Notes under the pieces: model-generated
The model's input: only the letters and a program-made list of their open reading frames with translations
Told to the model about the DNA's origin: nothing
The model's database searches: none
Made by a program: the position numbers and the translations under genes
From: an uncultured Ruminococcus sp.
Lineage (GTDB): Bacteria > Bacillota > Clostridia > Oscillospirales > Ruminococcaceae
Assembly: GCA_902464115.1 (NCBI GenBank)
Contig: CABQIF010000129.1
Span: 1-5,677 of the forward strand
Direction of reading: 5' to 3'
DNA: 5,677 bases
Shown: positions 1 to 5,677 of the stretch, one piece after another
How positions within the stretch are numbered: the stretch's first letter is position 1
How the letters are laid out: every line of letters starts with the position of its first letter

Positions 1-2439
1 CCTGTCAGTCTTGCAGTTGGAACACTTTGGTTCTTCTGGAAACGGAAGATGCTCATCACTGGCTTTCAATTCTTCTACAACCACTTCTACCAACAGATTT
101 ATGACACAAAAGTGCTCTATTACCAGATGGATACCACATTGGAGGAATCCACCTGTACCACGTTCTTTTTAATCTGCTGCATGGTCTTTTTAGCAGCTGC
201 AATCTGTTGGTTCACGATTCACCGACCGTTTTTCCCGGTTGGGTTCATTGTAACGTTTTTCCCGATTGAATTGGGATTATATAACGGCTTGGAACTCTCT
301 CTGCCTGCAATGGCGTTGGTATTGCTCTACTGGGCATCCCTGCTTGCCATGCAGCTGACTTCGTTCCGCTATGCACAGGAACAGCGGGAGATTGGCTTTT
401 TCCGCAAGGGAAACCGCTTCACGGCTGCCTATACGATGCGGACAACGATGGCAGAACGCTGCGGAATGATTGTTGCAGGGTTGATGGCACTGGTATTCCT
501 GCTTTCGTGGGGATTTTTCACATTCATTGGGGTTACAGAACGAACAGCCGTACAGCAAAAGCGAAAGGAAATCAAAAATTCCCTGCAAACATTTGATGTA
601 GCGGACTTGCAGGACAGCCTTTCCAACGTAGGAGCTGCCTTAGGGCTGACCAACGCTATGCGGGTGCAGAAGTTGGGACGGAAACGGGCGATTGATATTC
701 AGAACGAACCGCAGTTGCAGTTGACGTTAGACCAGCTTCCGGATTCTGCCATGTACCTGAAATCCTTTACCGGTACAACTTATGATGACAATGCATGGAT
801 GGCGTTGAAACAATCGGATTGGGATGACCAGACCGATTTAGTGACCTTATCCGAAACGTTTCTCTGCTATCCGCAGCTGTATCCGTATTGGTTTCAGAAT
901 TATCAGGATGCCACGGCAATGACCAACGTTGACATCTCTGCATTGAAATGGGAACGCCGTTGCTATGTGCCATATGCTTCTTATCAGGAGCAGGCAAAGT
1001 ATGAAGAGGATTTTGCAACGAAACTGGACAGCAAAAAGAATTATTCGTTTACGGTTTCGCTGCATCAAAACTTTTCTGATTTGCTGCAAAACAGCGGTGT
1101 TCAGGATATGTATTTGCAGCGAGAGATTTTCAACGCAACAGACAGCAATACAAAGAAGTTTTTAGCAGCCCTTTCCCTGCCGGATTCTACGGATGCTATT
1201 CCGGTTACAACGTATTTTCAAGCGTTGAAAGAGGATGGAACATATGACCAGCACGCCATTCAATCCATGCTGGCAGAACAATATTTATACCGTCCGTTTG
1301 TCTATGAGCAGTACACGCAGAAAACAGAAACGGATGCCTTGCAGGCGGTTTATAACGCATTGCCAGCATCTATTCAGCAGACCAACTTGAATCCGGATTT
1401 TTCCGCAGAAGATTTGCGGAATGGTGCAGGGGAGAACCTCTCCGACCAGTTGGCTGTACTGGAATCCATCCGGCAGTTCTTGGCGGACAATGCGACCTAC
1501 TCCACTTCTCCGGGCAAGACACCAGGCTCGAGAGATTTTGTCAACTATTTCTTGATGGAAAATCACGAGGGCTATTGTGTGCATTTTGCCACGGCTGGCG
1601 TTCTGCTGGCACGGTATGCCGGCATTCCGGCACGGTATTGTGAGGGTTATGTTGCAACACCGTCCGACTTTGAAAAAGCCAAGCAGAAAAAAGATGGTTC
1701 TTACACGGTCACGCTGACGGATGCCCGTGCCCATGCATGGTGTGAATTTTACGTCACCGGATACGGTTGGATTCCATTTGAATTTACGCCGGGCTACTAC
1801 GGCGGAGCAGCAGAACCGGAAGAGGGCACTGCGGAAGCCACAACAACAACAACAACGGCAGCCGTTCGCACAGAAATTGCAACCACCGAACAGACAACCG
1901 AGCAGACGATTGGTGTTGCAACACAAACCACTGCGGTTATAACTTCAACGCCGTCACAACTGGGTACAAATTCCCGCACTGATTCTGAGAATCATGCCTC
2001 GGTTGGCAGAACCATTCTGCGGATCTTATTGGTGCTGGTGCTGCTTGCAGCCGTGATTGCTGCACCGTTCCTGCTGCGGATGTGGGCATTGCAAAGACGA
2101 GTCGAACAGTTCCATGCAGCAGACCGCAAAAAAGCCATTCTTTCCATGTATGGATACTGGGAGCGACTGTTGGAAACGGTTTCGATTCGAGCTGGAAATG
2201 AATCGGTTCTGGCATTTTCCAAGACAGCTGCTCAGCAATTACAGGAACAGCAGCTGCCGAATGACAACACCGCATCTTTCTGTGAATTGGTTTCTGCTGT
2301 AAACTTTGGCGGAGCAACGCCCTCACCGGAAGCGTGTGCAGCAGCAGAGCAAGCGTTGCAGCAGCTTGCAGCGGCAATTTATCAGGCAAAATCGCCATTG
2401 CAGAAGCTGTATTTCAAATATATCCAACATCTTATTTAA
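1..2439 (+). CDS. Membrane-anchored transglutaminase-like protein (TgpA-like architecture), 5' end missing
   Basis: The frame is open from base 1, and the 16 codons before the first in-window Met (base 49) read as the end of a membrane helix (VSLAVGTLWFFW), so the true start is upstream. Numbering from that Met (796 residues): hydrophobic helices at about 36-56, 62-78, 83-103 and 137-160; a large external region at about 161-480 containing the YLKSFTGTTYDDNAW motif (236-250) typical of the segment before the core; a transglutaminase core at about 480-590. Likely catalytic residues are Cys510 (GYCVHFA), His562 (AHAWCEFY) and Glu578 (GWIPFEFTPG), where many relatives have Asp. A Thr-rich stalk (about 594-652), a membrane helix (about 656-676) and a cytoplasmic DUF4129-like tail (about 685-790) follow. 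Known: this family holds papain-like-fold transglutaminases or proteases; bacterial substrates are mostly unknown. Inferred: it acts on proteins or peptides outside the membrane. Relatives often follow MoxR ATPase and DUF58 genes, which could lie upstream but cannot be seen here. Confidence 0.92.
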   Translation, partial: PVSLAVGTLWFFWKRKMLITGFQFFYNHFYQQIYDTKVLYYQMDTTLEESTCTTFFLICCMVFLAAAICWFTIHRPFFPVGFIVTFFPIELGLYNGLELSLPAMALVLLYWASLLAMQLTSFRYAQEQREIGFFRKGNRFTAAYTMRTTMAERCGMIVAGLMALVFLLSWGFFTFIGVTERTAVQQKRKEIKNSLQTFDVADLQDSLSNVGAALGLTNAMRVQKLGRKRAIDIQNEPQLQLTLDQLPDSAMYLKSFTGTTYDDNAWMALKQSDWDDQTDLVTLSETFLCYPQLYPYWFQNYQDATAMTNVDISALKWERRCYVPYASYQEQAKYEEDFATKLDSKKNYSFTVSLHQNFSDLLQNSGVQDMYLQREIFNATDSNTKKFLAALSLPDSTDAIPVTTYFQALKEDGTYDQHAIQSMLAEQYLYRPFVYEQYTQKTETDALQAVYNALPASIQQTNLNPDFSAEDLRNGAGENLSDQLAVLESIRQFLADNATYSTSPGKTPGSRDFVNYFLMENHEGYCVHFATAGVLLARYAGIPARYCEGYVATPSDFEKAKQKKDGSYTVTLTDARAHAWCEFYVTGYGWIPFEFTPGYYGGAAEPEEGTAEATTTTTTAAVRTEIATTEQTTEQTIGVATQTTAVITSTPSQLGTNSRTDSENHASVGRTILRILLVLVLLAAVIAAPFLLRMWALQRRVEQFHAADRKKAILSMYGYWERLLETVSIRAGNESVLAFSKTAAQQLQEQQLPNDNTASFCELVSAVNFGGATPSPEACAAAEQALQQLAAAIYQAKSPLQKLYFKYIQHLI
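1840..1857 (+). repeat. In-frame ACA trinucleotide repeat in the Thr-rich stalk
   Basis: Five ACA codons plus ACG encode six consecutive Thr residues (598-603) at the start of the Ser/Thr-rich stalk that joins the transglutaminase core to its membrane helix. Being a triplet repeat, length changes would alter stalk length without breaking the frame. Confidence 0.75.
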
Positions 2440-2444
2440 AAACG

Positions 2445-2451
2445 AAAGGGG
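2445..2451 (+). promoter_or_regulatory. Ribosome binding site of the DUF308 gene
   Basis: AAAGGGG lies 8 bases before the ATG at 2460 and just after the stop codon of the transglutaminase gene. It fixes the start of the downstream gene. The same frame extends upstream to an ATG at 2334, but that start lies inside the transglutaminase gene, has no such site and would add 42 residues with no resemblance to the family. Confidence 0.85.
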
Positions 2452-2459
2452 TCTTTTTC

Positions 2460-3062
2460 ATGGCAGCAACGAAAACAAAAAAGAAAAAAACCGACAACAA
2501 AAAAATGATGCAGGCACTGCAATTCATCATGCCAATTCTGTTGATGGGGCTGGGGGTTCTGCTGATCCGCCGGCGGGATGCCTTGAATCAAGTCTTTATG
2601 GCAATCGGAATTGTCATCGCCCTGATTGGCTTGATTTACACAGTTGTTTACTATGCAACCAAACAGTACGAGAAAAAGCCGCCTTACCTTGCCTCTGGCA
2701 TCGGGCTGTTGGTCATCGGCGGCATCATTATTATTATTCCGTTTCTGGCAGATACATTCATCCCGTTCTGTATCGGGCTGTTTATCTTGATCAGTGGTAT
2801 TACGGGTTTGATGGATGCGTTCCAGCTGAAAAAGTTTAGTTCTGACTGGCAGATTCCACTGGCATTTTCCATTCTGATTACCCTGATGGGGGTTGCCGTT
2901 CTGATCTGCACCTTCTATCTGTCCGGTGTCGTTTGGATTATCATTGGGGTTATGCTGATTGTCAGTGGTCTGATGCGATTCATTAACGCCATCATCTCGG
3001 CAAATGCAAGAAAGAAACAAATTCCGGATGATGTCATTGAAGGGGAAGCAACCGAAGTATAA
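2460..3062 (+). CDS. DUF308/HdeD-like six-helix membrane protein
   Basis: This encodes 200 residues. A very Lys-rich N-terminus (KTKKKKTDNKK, 5-15) is followed by six hydrophobic helices at about 18-36, 44-66, 77-95, 99-117, 131-151 and 154-176, and a short acidic tail (DDVIEGEATEV). The basic N-terminus points to an inside location. Helix pairs resemble each other: IGLFILISGITGLMDAF (105-121) matches IGVMLIVSGLMRFINAI (162-178), the repeat pattern of the DUF308 (HdeD) family. Length and topology fit that family. E. coli HdeD is linked to acid resistance, but the role of Firmicute members is unknown and should not be transferred. The gene starts 20 bp after the transglutaminase stop with a strong ribosome binding site, so the two are probably co-transcribed. 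A terminator follows 10 bp after the stop, making this the last gene of its operon. Family confidence is good; function is unknown. Confidence 0.88.
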   Translation: MAATKTKKKKTDNKKMMQALQFIMPILLMGLGVLLIRRRDALNQVFMAIGIVIALIGLIYTVVYYATKQYEKKPPYLASGIGLLVIGGIIIIIPFLADTFIPFCIGLFILISGITGLMDAFQLKKFSSDWQIPLAFSILITLMGVAVLICTFYLSGVVWIIIGVMLIVSGLMRFINAIISANARKKQIPDDVIEGEATEV

Positions 3063-3072
3063 CATTGTTTTT

Positions 3073-3136
3073 AAAAGGAGAAATGGTCAACCAAGGAGAT
3101 TCCAACACGGAAAGAATTGGTTGACTTTCTTTTTTT
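3073..3136 (+). terminator. Intrinsic terminator ending the transglutaminase-DUF308 operon
   Basis: A perfect 9-bp stem, GTCAACCAA (3086-3094) with TTGGTTGAC (3117-3125), is followed by the T-rich run TTTCTTTTTTT (3126-3136). Inside the 22-base loop a small TTCC/GGAA stem (3100-3103 with 3109-3112) closes a 5-base loop. The stem can lengthen outward: AAAAGGAGAAA (3073-3083) pairs with the T-run at all 11 positions (two as G-U), leaving TG (3084-3085) as a bulge. This A-tract facing the T-run is common in terminators that can work in both directions. It begins 10 bp past the DUF308 stop. Confidence 0.85.
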
Positions 3137-3149
3137 GCTATGCTATAAT
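3121..3149 (+). promoter_or_regulatory. Near-consensus extended -10 sigma-A promoter for the yfhO-like gene
   Basis: The -35 box TTGACT (3121-3126) and -10 box TATAAT (3144-3149) are separated by exactly 17 bp. The TG at 3141-3142, one base before the -10 box, forms an extended -10 (TGCTATAAT). The predicted transcription start is near 3156, giving a leader of about 42 bases. The -35 box is the 3' arm of the preceding terminator and the T-run is part of the spacer, so the two elements share bases. I see no obvious operator palindrome after the -10. The match suggests strong housekeeping expression; activity is inferred. Confidence 0.85.
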
Positions 3150-3183
3150 GGACGAAATTGGTGGATTTTGATTTCCGGGGACG

Positions 3184-3189
3184 AAAGGA
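3184..3189 (+). promoter_or_regulatory. Ribosome binding site of the yfhO-like gene
   Basis: AAAGGA lies 8 bases before the ATG at 3198. With the promoter about 50 bp upstream, it selects this Met as the start. The next Met codon in frame comes only at residue 45, inside the conserved first external loop. Confidence 0.8.
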
Positions 3190-3197
3190 TTGACAAC

Positions 3198-5677
3198 ATG
3201 CAACGAATCCGACAAAAGAAACATGGTTCGATTCGAGATTTTTATGCAGCAGCGATTTTAACAGGCTGCCTGACGATATTTTTATGCTTGCTCTGGGTGA
3301 TTCATCCAGATTTGATTTTTGGTTCTACGATGGACTGGAACAACCAGCACATCATTTTCCCGGATTATTTCCGGTCAAGGTTTTATCAGACGGGGCAACT
3401 CTTTCCAAACTTTGCTTCTGCCATTGGAGCAGGGCAGAACATCTATGAATTTACCTATTACGGATTATTCAATCCAATTTTTTTGCTCTCTTACCTGTTG
3501 CCATTTGTGCCAATGATAGACTACATTCAATGCAGCAGTATCTTATTGATTTGGGGGAGCGGTATGCTGTGCTATTGGTTTTGCCGGCAGCATTTTTCTG
3601 ACCGGATCGCCTTTGTCTGTGCGTTTCTGTATTTGTTTTCCGCTCCGCTGATTTATCATGGCCATCGGCATTTGATGTTCATGAATTATCTGCCGTTTTT
3701 ATTCTGGGCATTGTTTGCCGTTCGGCGGTGTCAGAAGCATTCGCGTGTTTCCATTTCGCTAATTTTAGCGAGTATCTGTATTTTAGGGTGCAGCTTCTTT
3801 TTTGCAGTCGGCAGTTTCCTGACGATTTTTTTGTATGCATGGTTTCTCTATTTGCAGGAATCCGGCTTGAAAAAATCATTTTTGCTGCGGATTCTGGTGC
3901 ATTTATTTTTTGCAGGAATGCTCTGTATGTGTTTCTTGCTGCCGACTGCTCTCGCCCTCTTGCAGGGACGTTCTGAAACGCACTTGGATAAAAAGTTCTG
4001 GTTAGAAGTGTTTGTGCCAACGGTGCAGCTTTCCTATTTCTTCTATCAGCCCTATGGTGTTGGCTTGACGATTACCGGACTGTTTGCCATATTGGTCGGC
4101 TGCTGGACGAAAAAGAAAGCCGTTCGCTTTTTGTCCATGACATTGCTATTGCTGTTGTGCCTGCCGATGTTGCTGTATCTGATAAACGGCTTTCAGTATC
4201 TGGATGGAAAAGCCTATATTCCGCTGCTGCCGCTGGCAATTCTGGTATACGGATTTTTCTTTCAGTCGCTGCAAACAAAACAAATTCCATGGAATACCAT
4301 TTTCCCCTTGTTTCTGCTGCTGCTGGCATCTGGATTCTTCTTTGCTTGGAATCTGTTTGACGGAGCGAAACGCTGGATTTTCTTGGGGCTGACGATTGTA
4401 GAAACGATTCTGTTTTTGTGTCTATTGCAACCTTGGCGAACGCCAAAAATGCCAAACAACTGGAAACGTATTCTATGGATGGCATGCAGTATGCAGCTGG
4501 TTTATAGCTTCCTGCTGAATGTTACAGACCACACGCTATTGAAACAGGAATGTTTGCAGCAGTATCAAAATGCAGACATCGACACCCTTTGGGAACAGGT
4601 GACAGAACAAGATGACAGCTGGTATCGGGTTTATAATGCCACGCAGCCCTATGCAACCGCAAACCAGACCCAGCAGGGAACGTGCTTTCTCTCTACGGTC
4701 TATGCTTCTGTGCAGAATAAAACCTATTCCAATTTCTATTATCATCAGCTGTTCAATGAAACCAGTATCCGAAACAATGCGGCAGTGGATGCGGTGAAAA
4801 ATTTGGCGTATCATATCTGGATGGGGGACAAGTATCGACTGGATTTCAAGGGTAAAGAATTATTCGGCTATGAGCCAAAATACACGAGTGGGGACTATTG
4901 TATCTATGAAAACCAGTATGCCTTGCCGATCGGCTATGCAACAGACCATTGGATTTCCATGGATACCTTCCAGCAGCACAACGAAGCAGAACAGGTTTTG
5001 GATCTACTTTCGGGAATCGTTCTGCCGGAGCAGGTCGCTGACACGAAAATGAAACAGCCAGACTCCCTGCAAACCATATCCGAACAGGAGATAGAATCGG
5101 TTTTGCAAACGATAGAACAGGAATTCCCAGTGACTCGAAACGGAGAGACACTGTTGATTTCGACAGAACAGCCGATGACAAAGACCATTTCGCTGCCAAA
5201 ATCCTGTGCCGGAAAGCTGTTGCTGCTCTCCATGAAAGTTGATAATACGGTAGTAGCAGATTCGGATGATGTTTTCATCATGATAAATGACATGAAAAAC
5301 AAGTTGACCGCACCGAGCTGGAAGTATCACAATCAGAATTATCATTTTACTTATTTGCTCTCAGATGTAACAGATACGCTGGAATTGTCGCTTTCCGCCG
5401 GAACGTATCAGGTTTCCAATCTGCATGGCTACACGCTGCCCGAAACCGTGTTGGAGCAGGCAGTACAACAGGTCACGCCGCTGGAAACAACGGCGGAGCA
5501 GGTGCGAGGCGATACGATTTCCGGAATGATTACCACAGAGAAAGACGGCTGGTTTGTGCTTTCCGTGCCATATGATACCGGATTTACCGTGACGGTAGAC
5601 GGAAAGAAAACGGCATATGAAAATGTGAATCTTGCCTTTTTAGGGATTCCGCTTTCTGCCGGAACACATGAAATCGT
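3198..5677 (+). CDS. yfhO: YfhO-family polytopic membrane protein (GT-C-like), 3' end missing
   Basis: Translating from 3198 gives 826 codons with no stop to the window edge. A first helix (about 15-34) leads to the family's external loop with FGSTMDWNNQ (41-50); Asp46 is in the place of the likely catalytic acid of GT-C folds. Next come GAGQNIYEFTYYGLFNP (77-93) and HGHRHLMFMNYLPF (154-167), both YfhO-like. I count roughly 12 hydrophobic helices up to about residue 440, then an external domain of about 385 residues. Its end, GWFVLSVPYDTGFTVTVDGK (784-803) plus LGIPLSAGTHEI (815-826), is the usual YfhO C-terminal module, so probably only a few tens of residues with a last helix are missing. 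Known: B. subtilis YfhO and its Listeria homologue are implicated in adding sugars from undecaprenyl-phosphate carriers to lipoteichoic acid. Whether this host makes such polymers, and the acceptor used, are unknown. It has its own promoter. Family is confident; substrate is not. Confidence 0.92.
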   Translation, partial: MQRIRQKKHGSIRDFYAAAILTGCLTIFLCLLWVIHPDLIFGSTMDWNNQHIIFPDYFRSRFYQTGQLFPNFASAIGAGQNIYEFTYYGLFNPIFLLSYLLPFVPMIDYIQCSSILLIWGSGMLCYWFCRQHFSDRIAFVCAFLYLFSAPLIYHGHRHLMFMNYLPFLFWALFAVRRCQKHSRVSISLILASICILGCSFFFAVGSFLTIFLYAWFLYLQESGLKKSFLLRILVHLFFAGMLCMCFLLPTALALLQGRSETHLDKKFWLEVFVPTVQLSYFFYQPYGVGLTITGLFAILVGCWTKKKAVRFLSMTLLLLLCLPMLLYLINGFQYLDGKAYIPLLPLAILVYGFFFQSLQTKQIPWNTIFPLFLLLLASGFFFAWNLFDGAKRWIFLGLTIVETILFLCLLQPWRTPKMPNNWKRILWMACSMQLVYSFLLNVTDHTLLKQECLQQYQNADIDTLWEQVTEQDDSWYRVYNATQPYATANQTQQGTCFLSTVYASVQNKTYSNFYYHQLFNETSIRNNAAVDAVKNLAYHIWMGDKYRLDFKGKELFGYEPKYTSGDYCIYENQYALPIGYATDHWISMDTFQQHNEAEQVLDLLSGIVLPEQVADTKMKQPDSLQTISEQEIESVLQTIEQEFPVTRNGETLLISTEQPMTKTISLPKSCAGKLLLLSMKVDNTVVADSDDVFIMINDMKNKLTAPSWKYHNQNYHFTYLLSDVTDTLELSLSAGTYQVSNLHGYTLPETVLEQAVQQVTPLETTAEQVRGDTISGMITTEKDGWFVLSVPYDTGFTVTVDGKKTAYENVNLAFLGIPLSAGTHEI

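Noticed and set aside
1..48. Treating the ATG at 49 as the true start of the transglutaminase gene
   Set aside because: The frame is open to base 1 and reads as membrane helix, and no well-spaced ribosome binding site precedes 49.
1285..1926. 213-residue open frame on the - strand
   Set aside because: It lies fully opposite the conserved transglutaminase core and is rich in Cys/Arg runs produced by antisense Thr/Ala codons. No ribosome binding site or family resemblance was seen.
2334..2459. Longer start for the DUF308 gene
   Set aside because: The extra 42 residues overlap the transglutaminase gene and lack a ribosome binding site. The ATG at 2460 has AAAGGGG at ideal spacing.
2306..2839. 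177-residue + strand frame overlapping the DUF308 gene in the -1 phase
   Set aside because: No ribosome binding site or recognisable domain; it is kept only as the possible target frame of the slippery site discussed in the findings.
2436..3065. 209-residue open frame on the - strand spanning the whole DUF308 gene
   Set aside because: It mirrors a membrane protein gene; the Asn/Asp/Gln-rich product is the expected antisense of Ile/Val/Leu codons. No promoter or ribosome binding site supports it.
3083..3124. 13-codon mini-ORF (MVNQGDSNTERIG) inside the terminator with AAAAGGAG just upstream
   Set aside because: Only two bases separate the Shine-Dalgarno-like sequence from the ATG, too short for normal initiation, and the region folds into the terminator.
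3150..3186. Direct repeat GGACGAAA at 3150-3157 and 3179-3186 flanking the yfhO leader
   Set aside because: Eight bases in two copies is close to what chance gives; the second copy overlaps the ribosome binding site and there is no symmetry suggesting an operator.
3679..4485. Several short frames on both strands within the yfhO-like gene
   Set aside because: All lie inside a continuous frame with clear YfhO motifs and hydrophobic helices; none has its own start signals.

Overview
The window reads as chromosomal DNA from an anaerobic Firmicute of the Ruminococcus/Oscillospiraceae type. This is an inference from gene style only: moderate GC, strong AAAGG(A/G)G-type ribosome binding sites, a Thr-rich extracellular linker, and the families present. 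Genus is not proven. All three genes are on the + strand and all encode membrane or cell-surface proteins. I see no tRNA, rRNA, CRISPR array, insertion sequence or phage gene.

Layout. (1) 1-2439: a membrane-anchored transglutaminase-like protein (TgpA-like layout) whose 5' end lies before the window. It has N-terminal membrane segments, a large external region, a Cys/His/Glu transglutaminase core, a Thr-rich stalk, one more membrane helix and a cytoplasmic tail. (2) 2460-3062: a 200-residue, six-helix DUF308/HdeD-like membrane protein, 20 bp downstream with its own good ribosome binding site, so almost certainly in the same transcript. (3) 3063-3197: a compact junction with a strong intrinsic terminator whose 3' arm also supplies the -35 box of a near-consensus extended -10 promoter. 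(4) 3198 to the window end: a long reading frame with no stop codon, encoding a YfhO-family polytopic membrane protein (GT-C-like fold). It is cut off by the window edge close to its expected C-terminus. A list of closed reading frames would miss this gene because its stop codon is not in the window.

How they may work together. The first two genes form the end of one operon and yfhO starts a new transcription unit. The common theme is the cell envelope: an extracellular transglutaminase/protease-like enzyme, a small membrane protein of unknown role, and a probable lipid-linked sugar transferase acting outside the membrane. No direct functional link between the operon and yfhO is shown by the sequence. 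No partner glycosyltransferase (CsbB/GtlA type) or flippase (GtcA type) is present here. I do not find clear evidence of a new multi-gene system. The most distinctive element is the fused terminator/promoter at 3073-3149.
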